Source: Mesotaenium endlicherianum (Eukaryota; Streptophyta; Zygnematophyceae; Zygnematales; Mesotaeniaceae). From it: 64,000 bases of DNA. The notes below the pieces were generated by a model that was given only the letters and a program-made list of their open reading frames with translations, did not search any database and was not told the origin of the DNA. This document shows positions 25,193-35,425 of the stretch, piece after piece. Every line of letters starts with the position of its first letter. Positions within the stretch are counted from its first letter, which is position 1. The position numbers were made by a program, and so were the translations under genes. The stretch is taken from positions 7,730 through 71,729 of the forward strand of contig WELA01004839.1 of assembly GCA_009602735.1 (NCBI GenBank), written 5' to 3'.

Positions 25193-25847
25193 ATCTCAGA
25201 CGCCAACACTCGACTCCGCGCCAACGTCGCAACCCCGCGCACGTCCGCGCGACGACGTAGCGCCCGCGATCGGAGCTGCAAAAGCCCGCTCAGGCGACCC
25301 TGCCAGCCCTTTGCACACCGCGCTGACATCTGTCAGCAGCGACAACGCACGCTCTGACAGGCTGCCAGACAGCAGAGTACAGGCCTGCGCTGCCGCGCCA
25401 TCCCCTGGCGTAGGCACACCCGCAGACGGGACCGCACGCATGCCAGCTTAAGCTTCGACAGAGCCCCGGTATTGCGCTGCCCTACTGTCGCCAGCAGGCT
25501 TCCCCTTGGCCCGCGCAACGACAGCTTGCACGCCGGCACAAGCGCACCGGGCGGCATGCACGGCAGCAGTTACCACAGCTGCAGTGTCCCTCGCCGTACG
25601 CCCGGCACGCCCGTGCGCAGACCTGCGCACAGGCCGGAACAGCCGCCCCCTGCTGGCTGCTGCATACAGCAGGCTCCAGCAGAGGCCGCCACTTGTCGCC
25701 CGCACGACAGGTGGGGCCGCTCCTGTCGACATCAGCGTGCCCGCGCGCGCACTCGCACGTACGCACATGCCGCACATCGCGCTGCCAAGACCGCTGCGCA
25801 ACTGGCGACGCCACGACGGCCTCGCAGCAGCATCTGCAACGTGGCGC

Positions 25848-26186
25848 GCGCACGCAACCCGGTAAGGCCAGCGCAAAGACAGCGGCCGCGACCGCCATCT
25901 TCAGGCAGGGAGGGGCAACCCTGACTGCGCTGTGCGGCCGGATCCCCGGACAGGGCGCCAACGGCGCGCTTGCAGCTGCGTACAGCCAGGGTTCTAACCC
26001 TGGCGCACACGCACCGCCACTTGGCACGCGCGCACAACCCGGGCGAGCCAGCGCAGATCGAGCGGCCGCAATCGCCATCCTCAGTCAGGGGGGGGGGCTA
26101 CCCCGACGGCGTTGTGCGGCCAGATCGCGGTGCGGGGTCCCGACGGCGCCACCACGGCTGCGCACAGCCAGGGCTTAAACCCTGGC
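25848..26186 (+). repeat. Two 182-bp tandem units, each ending in a 20-bp palindrome
   Basis: Two diverged units end with GCCAGGGTTCTAACCCTGGC (25985-26004, a near-perfect palindrome) and GCCAGGGCTTAAACCCTGGC (26167-26186). The palindromes are 182 bp apart. The sequence before each also aligns (AACCCGG..., AGCGGCCGC..., GCCATC.TCAG.CAGGG). Long open frames on both strands here are a by-product of GC content. Confidence 0.75.
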
Positions 26187-27135
26187 TGCACACAAAACCT
26201 CGGCAACGGCGCATTTTGCGCTGCAGGGGCTCCAGCAAGCAAACGCACCAGGGGGAGGGTGCCACAAGCTTCGCACGGGGGAGCCGAGATTGACGCCGAC
26301 GTCGGTCCGACGACGCGACCCCTCAGCTCCAAGAGCCACCAGGAGGCGCCACGTGGCAGCCTCACGGCAGCCGCGTGCTCGCCAGTAGCTGCAGCCGTTC
26401 CGGCAGCTGCGCTCTCGACAGCCGCTGCGCTTCCGGCTGCTACGCATGCGCTTGCGTCTGCAGCGCTTGTGCCTGCGTCTGCGAGTGTATCGGCATCCGC
26501 ACACGCGCCTGCCGCCATGACAGCGTCAGCCGCCACGCCGGACCTTGGGGGAGGCTCTGCGGCAGGTGGCGCGGCAGACTGCTCGGCAGGCTCTGCGGCA
26601 GGCTCTGCAGCAGGCGGCATTGCAGGCCTTCCGGCAGGACTTGCAACGGGCTGCGCGGCAGGCCACGCGGCAGGCCTTGTGGCAAGCCTTGCGGCAGATC
26701 GCACACCAGGCTGCGCTGTAGGCCTTGCGACTGCGCCAGCAACTTCCATTCTGGCCTGCTGCGCACGCACGCAGCCTCTCAGCAGCTGCCCTGCGATCGG
26801 TCGCGCGAGCCGCGAGCACACGCTCGTGGCACCAGCCGGCCGACCCGCAGCGCCGCAGAAGCGCAACGGGCCAGACCAGGGCCGACGGACGGAGGAGGCG
26901 CCGCGCCTGCCCCGTTTGTTTTGCGTGTTGGAGACGCCAGCAGCCCCAGCGGAGCCCGCGCCACGCGCGCTCGCCTCGCCGATGACGACGATGCAGCTCA
27001 GCGCCAAAGCCATCTCGCTGGCGCTGCACCGCATGCCGGCGGTCTCCTTTGCGGAGCTCGGCGTTTCCATAGAGGCGACGAGGCAGGCCGCTCAATTGCT
27101 GCTCCGGTCACGCGCAGACACTGTGCGCTCTGCCA

Positions 27136-28092
27136 TTGGCAGGCCTACAGCCAATGCCGCAACCGTGGTGCGATCCGCACCAGCGCGCCCTGCCGCATGA
27201 GCGCAAGATGATTAACACTCCTAACGCCGCGTTTTTGGATAATACGCAGGGGATCGTGGTCGTCAACACCCAGGCGCCGCAGCGCATCATGTTTGGCACG
27301 GGCACGGAGCCGGTCCTCATCAACCTGCGTTACTTCCGTCGGCTGGGGCTCTTGTTGGCCAACTTGGAGGACTCGCCGACGCGCATTAACACCACAGTCG
27401 GCACCTCCGAGTCCGTCATAGGTCGCACAAGGCTGGCACTGCGGTTCACTCTCCGCTCGGGCACCGCAGACGAGACAACCATCCATCTGCACGCGCTCGT
27501 CACTCCTTCCGAGTCCTTCGACGTACTACTGGGGCATGACGTGCTCTTTCCCATCGGCGCCGCGGTCAACAACTGGGCAGAGCGGGTCTTTTATCGACCT
27601 GACTGGCAGTCAGGAGGAACGCGCACTGGGTCCTTGCCCCTCGACATTGTCGATCACCGCCCAGCGGTGTTCGCTCTCTACGGCTTCATGGGGCTGGGCG
27701 ACGGCCGGCCAGTGGTCCAGACCAATAAGGGAGGGCCCAAGGACAAGGAGATCTCTGTGGGAGAGGACTTGCTTGAGCCGCAGGATGAGGAGCCGGACCT
27801 GCCTAGCGCAGAGCTCCACCTCACGCCACAGGAGCAGGCAGATGTCTTGGCAGCCCAGGCCAGGGAGCAGATACGCATCTGCGCAGCGCACTGTGCCAGA
27901 ATGCGGCAAATGGCGGAGGATGCCACCGAGGCTCTCGCCTTTGCCCGTACCGCCGTTGCTGCCGCAGTCCTTGCTCGTGACTCAGCGGCGACCGCCCCCA
28001 CCGCGGCCACGGCCTCGGCGTCTTGCAGTGGGCCTTCAGCAAGGACAGACATCCGCGTACGCCACGACGTACCCGTTGGCGTGGCCATCTAG
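27136..28092 (+). CDS. Retropepsin-like region of fourth element
   Basis: A 318-codon frame. The N-terminal half resembles a retroelement aspartic protease: GTGTEPVLINLRYFRRLGLL, then SVIGRTRLALRFTLRSG, then FDVLLGHDVLFPIG, the usual flap and second-half pattern of the clan. The C-terminal half is Ala-rich with predicted coiled-coil character (QEQADVLAAQAREQIRICAA). The match is by pattern only. Confidence 0.6.
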   Translation: MAGLQPMPQPWCDPHQRALPHERKMINTPNAAFLDNTQGIVVVNTQAPQRIMFGTGTEPVLINLRYFRRLGLLLANLEDSPTRINTTVGTSESVIGRTRLALRFTLRSGTADETTIHLHALVTPSESFDVLLGHDVLFPIGAAVNNWAERVFYRPDWQSGGTRTGSLPLDIVDHRPAVFALYGFMGLGDGRPVVQTNKGGPKDKEISVGEDLLEPQDEEPDLPSAELHLTPQEQADVLAAQAREQIRICAAHCARMRQMAEDATEALAFARTAVAAAVLARDSAATAPTAATASASCSGPSARTDIRVRHDVPVGVAI

Positions 28093-29382
28093 TATAGTAT
28101 AGACTCTCAGCCGCCAGCCCGACGCGCATCGCACCAGACTAGCAACTCCTGGCTTTGCATCACGGCATCAGAGGATGAGGCCATGCGGCAGGCCGCCTAT
28201 CCTGGCGAGTCCGACGACCTACCCCTTGGCAGCGACGAGGAGGAGGAGGAGCCGTGGGAGCAGCTTCTCGAGGAGTCTGCAGAGAAGTACCTCGCGCAGC
28301 CAACGGAGGAGCCTCGGCCACCTACGCCCACGACGTACGCTCGGCGCGGGCCTACAGGCACGCCCGGCTTCAGCAACCTGCCGCAGGAGGCCGCAGCCTG
28401 GTCTAGCTGGGCTCGTGCCGCCGCAGCTGGAGCCAGCCGTCTCGTGTCCCATGACTGCTCCACGGGCAACGAATGCCGCGTCAGGCAATTGTTCGCTTCC
28501 GCATGCGCGGTAGCTGCTTCTTCCAGCACTACCTCGCCACCGTGCGCCAACTGCAGCCTCGGAGCAGCATCCGTGATCCGCCACGCGCAGGCCCGGCTAC
28601 CTGCGCCCATTCGCCCCTGCGATACGCACACAACACCAGGCCGACCTTTGGGCCCGCGCGGGAGACCACTCCTCTCTGCGAGACAAGGCATTCACGGTCG
28701 CTCACGCCCTTGCGTGAGGCGCGAGAGGTCACTCCTCTTCGCGAGCCACGGGCCCGCTCCATCACCCCGCCGTACGATGACAGGGGAGCGCACGCCCCTG
28801 TACGACGACACTCGTGAGCGAGGAGGCACGCCACCTTTTTACCCAATCCCTGACTGCGACGACACATTCCTCCTCACAGGCGCATTACGCCCTGTACCTC
28901 GACCCTGCGGCTTGACGCGCCGGCGTCCCACGCAGCCACATTGCAGGCAACGGCCCCTCAGGATTGCTCCTCAGATGGTGGCACACACAGGTGGCAGGCC
29001 GCTCCCTCGCCACCCGTTCACAGCAGCCACACAAGCAGAGCTCATGCCGCATCTCCGGCATCTCCGCGTCGAGCTAGCTCCACAAGGGCCGTCTCGCCCG
29101 CGAGTCTAGCTGGCCCCGCGCCAGCTCGTCCGGCCACGGCAGGTGGTTGACAACCTCGAGCGATCTGTCTGCACAGTCCCCGCTGAGGCCATGCATGAGC
29201 GCCAGCGCGCCTACTTTGATCCGCATCCCTATCTGCCTCAGCGGCCCGTTCTGGACCAGTTGGCTCATGCAGCCTCGCACCAGGACAACCTCGCTCAGCG
29301 TGGCCAATGGCAACAGCTGTGTGTTTGCATGGCCTAGCGTCAAGCCCGCGCTGTGCCGTCGGAGGCCTAGCAGGACGCCCGC

Positions 29383-30573
29383 ATGAGGTGGCATTCCTAT
29401 CAGGCCCACGCTTGGGAGGGGCGTCCCCTGCCCATTGCGGACCTCATTCCAGGACTCACGCGCGACTACGCCGAGCGCGCCGTAGCTGCGCTCTGCATGG
29501 CGCCACATCAGCACAGTGCCGAGCGCACCTATCCGCCTCCCGCGCAGCCTGGCAATCCTGCCATGGGGTGCCGCCCGCTGCCAACACCCATCTGTGCCGA
29601 CCCGCTTGACGAGCGGCCCAGCGGCATTGTGCTCGTTGACTTCTTTGCCGGAATCGCCATAGGGCTGCTAGCGACCTTGCAGGCCGGCATTCTCATACGC
29701 CGCTACGTCTACGTGGACCCCGATCTCGCGGCTCAACAAGTGGCCCGTTGGCTGATGGCTCTGCGCCACGAGCGATTCCCAGACCTCCTTCCCGCGCACG
29801 CCTTCCGCCGCGCACAGACAGACTGGCCCATGGACATCCGCGACATCCTTGTCGAGCATGTCACTTTCTTGGGGCCCATTGATCTCATCATTGCAGGTTG
29901 GGAGTGCTAAGGATTTTCCAGAGCTAGGCGTGGCAGAGCATTCAGTGACCCTCGCACGGCCCTTTTCTGGCACCTGCTCCGCGTCCTCAACATGGTCGAG
30001 GACTGTCAGCCGCCACACACTTTTGCATGGGTCTTGGAGAACGTGGCCGCAAGCCACGACCACAGGCTCGACGTTAGTGCCGACTTTGCCCTCTGCAGCA
30101 GCTACGTCGGTCGCGAGGCCGTCATCGATGCTGCCCAGATTGGCTCGTTCGCGCATCGCGTTCGCGCCTACTTCACCAACCTGGCAATGCCAGGCACGCT
30201 CAAGGCCTTAGCAACCGCCCATCCGCGCCACACGCGCAACGTCAACTCCATCCTTGATGCCCCTCGGCTGGCGCAGCGGGTGACAGTGCTGCAACATCCC
30301 TTGCAGGCGCAGTGCGAGGTCCTTCACGACGTTACGCGAGCGCTCCCCACCTTTGTCAGCCGCTACAACAGCGATGCCTTTGTGGACGCTCAGCGCGAGA
30401 CGGTCATTGACCTGGAGACTGGCATGTCCGACAGGCCCCGTCCAACGGAGATGGAACGCGCCATGGGCTTCCCGCCAAACCTCACGGAGCTGGACGGTCT
30501 CACAGAGGTGAACCGCATTTGCCTCTTGGGCCAGGCAATTGACGCCCACGTGCTCACCTGGATTCTGCTTTAG
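29383..30573 (+). pseudogene. DNMT3-like cytosine-5 DNA methyltransferase module of fourth element
   Basis: The segment matches the catalytic domain of DNMT3-type C5 methyltransferases along its length. Motif I (SAM binding) is VDFFAGIAIGLLATLQAG near 29637, to be compared with the LF.GI.TG.L pattern of DNMT3. Next come RRYVYVDPD, DIRDI and GPIDLIIAGWEC (the region holding the catalytic loop), PRTALFWHLLRVL, the ENV motif at 30037-30045, IDAAQIGSFAHRVRAYFTNL, EMERAMGFPPNLTELDGL near 30448 and LLGQAIDAHVLTWILL at the end. It lies between the protease-like and reverse transcriptase regions in the same orientation, which marks it as element cargo, not a neighbouring host gene. DNMT capture by retrotransposons has been reported in a charophyte alga and in dinoflagellates. 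In its present state the module is broken; activity is not claimed. Confidence 0.88.
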
Positions 30574-30873
30574 ACACAGGCCTTGGCACCTCTTCACGCG
30601 GAGGCACGCCATCCAAAGCTGCCTCGGCCTGCTGACGCCATGGACGAGGACTCCTTTGACGATGACGGCCAGGCCCCGCCCGGCACCGCATGGCATTCTC
30701 AGCGCAAGGGGCCTGCCCCGCAGGCTCGCGCACGCCATCGGTTCCCGCCGCCGGCCCGTGACAATTCTGGTTTGCTGGGGGGGGGACGCAGGACAAAGGA
30801 TGCCTCACAACGACCCAGGGAGTTTTGATCGCCACTTCTTTTTCCTAGCTCGCGACCTCAGGCAGGCGGTGCA

Positions 30874-32814
30874 GTGCAGCTGGCAGCAGCTGCCAAGGAG
30901 GAGGCACCCATCGCAAGCCGCGCACAAACAGCTGCAGGGCAGGTGACACCTGCAGCGCCACAGCTTACGCCAGCAGCAGGGCAGGAGGAGCCGGCTGCAG
31001 GGCAGGAGCCCTCACCAGCTGGGCCTACATGGAAGCTGGGGGGGACTCTCACTGACGCCCAGGCGGCACAGTTAACAACACTGCTGGATGGGAGACGCAG
31101 CGTCAGCTTTGCTAGCGGCATGCACGACCTCGGGCGCTACAAGGGGGATCCTATGAGGATCCCTCTCACATCCAAGGAGCCTATCTTCCTCAAGAGATAT
31201 CGTTACAGTCACTTTGAGGATGGTCTGATTGGCGCACAGACAGGCAAGCTGGAGAATAGTTGGCTCATCAGGGAGTCTTCGTCTCGCTATGCCGCGCCCA
31301 CCGTCATGCCAGCCAAGAAGGATGCCTCAGGCAACCGGTCCGAGAAGAGGATGTGCGGTGACTATCGTCGTCTAAACGAGGTCACTAAGCAGGACAGGTA
31401 CCCTATGCCGACGCCAAACGAGATCTTCGATGACATTGGCACCTGCACTTGGTTCTCAGTGCTGGACCTGCGCCAGGGCTTCCACCAGATTCCCATCGCC
31501 GAGGAGGATCAGCATAAGACGACGTTTTGGGGGGCACAGCGCCTCTACGAGTGGGTGGTGATGCCTTTTGGGTTGAAGAACGCGCCGGCCACCTTTCAGA
31601 GGGTCATGGATAAGGAGCTGGCAGGGCTTCCCTTCGCCCGATGCTACATCAATGACGTGCTCGTTTTCAGTGAGACGGTTGAGGAGCACGTGGCCCACAT
31701 CACTGCCGTGTTGGAGCGCTTGGAGGCCGCGGGGCTCAAGTGCCATCCCGGCAAGTGTACGTTTGGGACTCAAGAGGTGGAGTATCTTGGGCATCTGCTC
31801 TCTTTAAGCAGTCTGGCGCCGCAGCTGGCCAAGATCTCAGCCATCACGGGCATCCCCCCTCCCACGAATCTCTCGCAGCTGAGGGCCTTCCTTGGCATCG
31901 TCAACTACTATTGGCGCTTTATGCCAGGGTTCAGCGAGCTGGCCAAGCCGCTCAACGACTTGTTGCGGAAGGATGTTGCTTATGTGTGGGGGCCAGAGCA
32001 GCAGGCGGCATTTGACAAGCTCGAGGAGCTATTGTTGAGCGCACCAGTGCTGCGGCGGCCCGACTACAAGAAGCCCTTTGTCCTCCACACCGACTGGTCG
32101 CAGGCAGGGCTGGACGCGGTGCTGGTGCAGGAGCATGAGGGCTTCGAGCATGTGGTGGCCTACGCTAGCCGCAGCAACAACCGCGCCGAGAGCAACTACG
32201 GCTCTTGCGAGAGGGAGTGCTTGGCAGCAGTCTGGGCAATTGTGCACTTCAGACACTACCTCTACGGCACCCACTTCCGCCTGGTCACCGACCATCAGCC
32301 ACTCAAGTGGCTCATGACGTCGGAGCACCTGACAGGCAAGTACGCACGATGGGCACTCATTCTGCAGGAGTACACCTTTGACGTGCATCACTGCCTTGGG
32401 TCCACTTACATGGACGCCGACGGCCTCAGCCGTAACCCTCTTCCCTCGTCGAGGGACTTGACTATGGCACGCCATGACGAGGACGAGCCTGTGGCGCGGC
32501 ACGCAGCGGCATTCCTGGCCTTCACTGTGGACAGCGAGGTGCGGCCCGCAGGGCTCACGAGCCTGGCCATGGTGATTGTCAACACGCGGCGCTTGGCATT
32601 GGCAGCAGCAGAGGAGCAGGACATCTGGCAGCGAGGGCCCGATGATGTTTGGGAGGACGCCCAAGTGTTGCAGTATGTCACCTCTAAGGTGATGGTTCCA
32701 AGCGTCACCACGCGGGAGCGCGAGCGCGTCCTCAAGCGCAGCCGCGACTTCGTCTTCATGGAGGGGTGCGTGCGCCGGGGTGATGGCAGACGGCTCCGTC
32801 CTGGTGGTTCTTGA
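30874..32814 (+). CDS. pol: Reverse transcriptase and RNase H of fourth element
   Basis: A 646-codon frame. After about 45 Ala/Gln/Pro-rich residues it reads as a Ty3/gypsy reverse transcriptase: CGDYRRLNEVTKQDRYPMP, WFSVLDLRQGFHQIPIAEED, MPFGLKNAPATFQRVMD and the palm segment CYINDVLVFSETVEEHV, followed by the connection region (LGIVNYYWRFMPGFSELAKP). RNase H begins at VLHTDWSQAGLDAVLVQEHE and continues through AVWAIVHFRHYLYGTHF and VTDHQPLKWLM. It differs strongly from the Pol proteins of the other three elements and has no close similarity to the chromovirus pair. Confidence 0.92.
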   Translation: MQLAAAAKEEAPIASRAQTAAGQVTPAAPQLTPAAGQEEPAAGQEPSPAGPTWKLGGTLTDAQAAQLTTLLDGRRSVSFASGMHDLGRYKGDPMRIPLTSKEPIFLKRYRYSHFEDGLIGAQTGKLENSWLIRESSSRYAAPTVMPAKKDASGNRSEKRMCGDYRRLNEVTKQDRYPMPTPNEIFDDIGTCTWFSVLDLRQGFHQIPIAEEDQHKTTFWGAQRLYEWVVMPFGLKNAPATFQRVMDKELAGLPFARCYINDVLVFSETVEEHVAHITAVLERLEAAGLKCHPGKCTFGTQEVEYLGHLLSLSSLAPQLAKISAITGIPPPTNLSQLRAFLGIVNYYWRFMPGFSELAKPLNDLLRKDVAYVWGPEQQAAFDKLEELLLSAPVLRRPDYKKPFVLHTDWSQAGLDAVLVQEHEGFEHVVAYASRSNNRAESNYGSCERECLAAVWAIVHFRHYLYGTHFRLVTDHQPLKWLMTSEHLTGKYARWALILQEYTFDVHHCLGSTYMDADGLSRNPLPSSRDLTMARHDEDEPVARHAAAFLAFTVDSEVRPAGLTSLAMVIVNTRRLALAAAEEQDIWQRGPDDVWEDAQVLQYVTSKVMVPSVTTRERERVLKRSRDFVFMEGCVRRGDGRRLRPGGS

Positions 32815-34094
32815 GCCTGCTATACGCAGTCAGCTGGTGCGCCATGTGCACAAGGCATTGGAACACTTCGGTGTCAAGTGCACGCTCAGCCTTATTCAGG
32901 CCGAGTACTGGTGGTCCGGCATGACTAAGGTCGTCGCCGACGTTGTCAGCAGCTGCACTCTCTGCGACCGTGTGCGCTTGAGCTTCACAGGCCGCACCGT
33001 CGCTCTTAGCCCCCTCCCTTATTCAGGGGCTGTTCTACAGGTGGTCGCTCAACTTGGCAGGGGAGCTGCCCAAGTCTCACCAAAGCAACCTCTACGTCTT
33101 GGTGATGATTGAGCACGTGTCCAAGTGGATCGAGCTCGTGCCTTTGCCCAGCAAGGCCAGTGAGGGGATTGCTCAGGCCTTCCTCAATCAGGTCCTTAGC
33201 CGTTTTGGCGGCTGCGCTGAGGTGCTAACCGACCAGGGCAAGGAGTTCCAGGGAAGTTTTCAGAAGCTGCTGGAGCGCTCTATGATCGACCACCGCACCA
33301 CCTCCCGCGATCATCCTCAAGCTGACGGCCTTGCAGAGCGCATGGTGCAGACCGTCAAGCTTGGGTTGCGGAAGTACTGCCTTGCCCACGACAGCACCCA
33401 CTGGGATGACGCCCTCCCGTGGTTGGCTATGAGGTACAGGTTCAGTAAGCAGGCCTCCCTGACCTCGCACTCTCCCTACTTCCTTCTCTACGGCCGCCAG
33501 CCAGTCCTGCCCGCCGCAGCCAGGACCGTGGCCGAGAACGTCTTGGACTTGGACAGTCCCGAGACGTGGAGCGCTCTTATCGGGCAGCGTGCGCAGCTCT
33601 TCCAGCGCCTGATGCCCATGGCCATGGATAACCTCAGCATCGCACAGCATCGCGATACGCTGAGGTACGCCATGACTCGTGGAGGAGCATATCGTCCGCG
33701 GGTGTTGCAATTTTCCGCATGGGACTTCGTGTACCTGCGACGTCAAACAAAGAACACCCTCGACACCAGCAGCTCGCCAGTCATCCTGCGCGTCAAGCGC
33801 GTCTTGGCGTCTGGAGTCTTGGAGTTGGAAGGCGCAGATAGCCGTCTTCACAAGGACCACACAAAGAACTGTGGACCATGCCACCTTCCTAACCTTGACT
33901 TGCAGATTCGTCCCCGCGACGCGCGCCCGCCCAAGGACTGGGCGTGCCAGATCTACCACAGTCCTCGGCAGGAGGCTAAGATGCTGCTCTGCGACAGCTG
34001 CAACCTCGGCTTCCACATCAGCTGCCTCGACCCACCGCTGGCTCGCGTACCAGCTGGAGACTGGTTCTGCAGTGACTGCTCTGAGCTAGCCTAA
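32780..34094 (+). CDS. Integrase region and C-terminal PHD-finger-like module of fourth element
   Basis: The first part holds an integrase zinc-binding region (HVHKALEHFGVKCTLSLIQ, then CTLCDRVR). The next frame, 33054-34094, holds the integrase core (LVMIEHVSKWIELVPLPSK, VLTDQGKEFQGSFQ, RDHPQADGLAERMVQ) and a C-terminal integrase segment (LQFSAWDFVYLRRQ). From about 33934 to 34081 a PHD-finger-like pattern follows: CQIYHSPRQEAKMLLCDSC, NLGFHISCLDPPLARV, PAGDWFCSDC. PHD fingers read histone H3 tails. In chromoviruses a chromodomain occupies the same place, so this module may have played the same targeting role. That is inference. Confidence 0.85.
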
Positions 34095-34140
34095 GGCAGC
34101 GTACACAGCCCATCAGCTGGAGGCTGAGAGCTGGGGGGGA

Positions 34141-34288
34141 ATTAAAACATTTGAGACTTGACTCCCTTTTTGGCTATAAAGCCACATGTATTATAGACTT
34201 CATTACAGCAAAGCCTGCTTGCTTATGATGTGTTGCTTATACCTATGTTGCGCACTCGACCTCGTTACGCACGACAGCCGTCATGATT
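34141..34288 (+). repeat. Direct repeat R1 next to the fourth element
   Basis: About 148 bp starting immediately after the run of seven G that ends the fourth element. It contains TATAAA at 34175-34180 inside GGCTATAAAGCC. It recurs as R2 at 35288-35425. It may be the start of the 3' LTR of the fourth element, or one end of a small separate element. Confidence 0.7.
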
Positions 34289-35287
34289 TATCGAGTCGAG
34301 GTTGACGTACAAAACCAAGCTCCACTCGTGTGAACCACCAACCTAGGAAGACCAACTTTGCATTAACCTTACGCATCTATATGTTAACCTTTTCTAGATT
34401 TCCAAGTAATCAAAGTGTAGCGCGTCAAAGCATCTTCCGAATGGCACCAATTTCGCGTCATTTGGTCAAGTATCGAGCGAGATATTTGCGATCTAGTCCG
34501 CGTCACCTACTGGCCCCTAGCGGAACTTTCCCAAGGGCCAACTTGTGACTCAATGTTTCTAAGGTGACATTGTTGGCTCTTCGTGATCCCAAGGACCCCT
34601 AGCTTTGTACGCACAAATCCGCGAGCCCCTTTGACTACATAAGTCTTGCATTTCCACAGTATAAGTGCATCATTGAGGTTATAACTTGGTGACTGCATCA
34701 CCTACTCCTAGAGGAAGCTTCCTCAAGTTCCAGATCCACTTTTGAGGCGCTATCTAGGTAGAATCACCCAAGGTAAGCTCCACCAATGAGAGACACATAG
34801 CATATTCTACGTGCATTGCTTTGATTGGTCTAAGTTATGCTTAGCCTATAGGAGTGCTAGTACATGCCTTGTACACATTAGTGGACATAGGAGAGCCTCC
34901 TAGAGTGACTAGATTCATTGTATCCGCCACATACCACGTCGGATTTCCAGGAGTATAAGTACTAGAGATGTTCGTAGAGAGACATCTTTTTAGAAGTCCC
35001 ATTGTGCCAGGTGTAAGTAGCAGAGATTATCAGTAAAGCTTACACTTTTATCTCTTGTGTTTTCAGGACCACTTAGTTACTCTCTTGTGAAGAGCAAGCC
35101 CCCCTGGCTTCCAGTCACTTGAAGAAGTTCACAAGTGTTTAGCAAAGTCACAGCTTAAACCCTTGCAGAGGACTACTCTTGAAGATCATGATGTGCTTCC
35201 AGTGATCTTTTGGGCCATACTTCATTCATTGTATTCCTACCAGTTTACAATTTTGAGGTGCTCACTCTTGAGAGTACACACTCCTTA
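34289..35287. other. About 1 kb between direct repeats R1 and R2
   Basis: No gene recognised. Moderately AT-rich, with short frames only. If R1 marks an LTR start, this is the remainder of an LTR of roughly 1.15 kb. Confidence 0.4.
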
Positions 35288-35425
35288 ATTATAACATTTG
35301 AGACTTGACTCCTTTTTTGGCTATAAAGCCACGTCTTATAGACTTCATTACAGCAAAGCCTGCTTGCTTATGATGTGTTGCTTATACTTATGTTGCGCAC
35401 TCGACCTCGTAACGCATGACATGAT
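35288..35425 (+). repeat. Direct repeat R2
   Basis: About 138 bp closely matching R1, including TATAAA at 35322-35327 and the downstream CATTACAGCAAAGCCTGCTT. Similarity ends near 35425. Confidence 0.7.

Larger units (their letters stand above)
25193..34140 (+). mobile_element. GC-rich Ty3/gypsy-type element carrying a DNA methyltransferase and a PHD finger
   Basis: Order on the + strand: GC-rich Ala/Gly/Arg low-complexity region (25193-27135), protease-like region (27136-28092), acidic/Pro-rich linker (28093-29382), DNMT3-like methyltransferase module (29383-30573), Ala/Pro-rich linker, reverse transcriptase plus RNase H (30874-32814), integrase and PHD-finger-like module (32780-34094), then a short purine tract ending in seven G before 34141. 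No 5' LTR is seen; the LTR of the third element abuts it at 25193. The frames are interrupted at a few places, so it is a fossil. Base composition is much more GC-rich than the neighbouring elements. Confidence 0.85.

Noticed and set aside
25448-27211. Long overlapping Ala/Arg-rich open frames on both strands
   Set aside because: They overlap in up to five frames and follow GC content. No domain is visible, so they are treated as compositional, within the upstream part of the fourth element.
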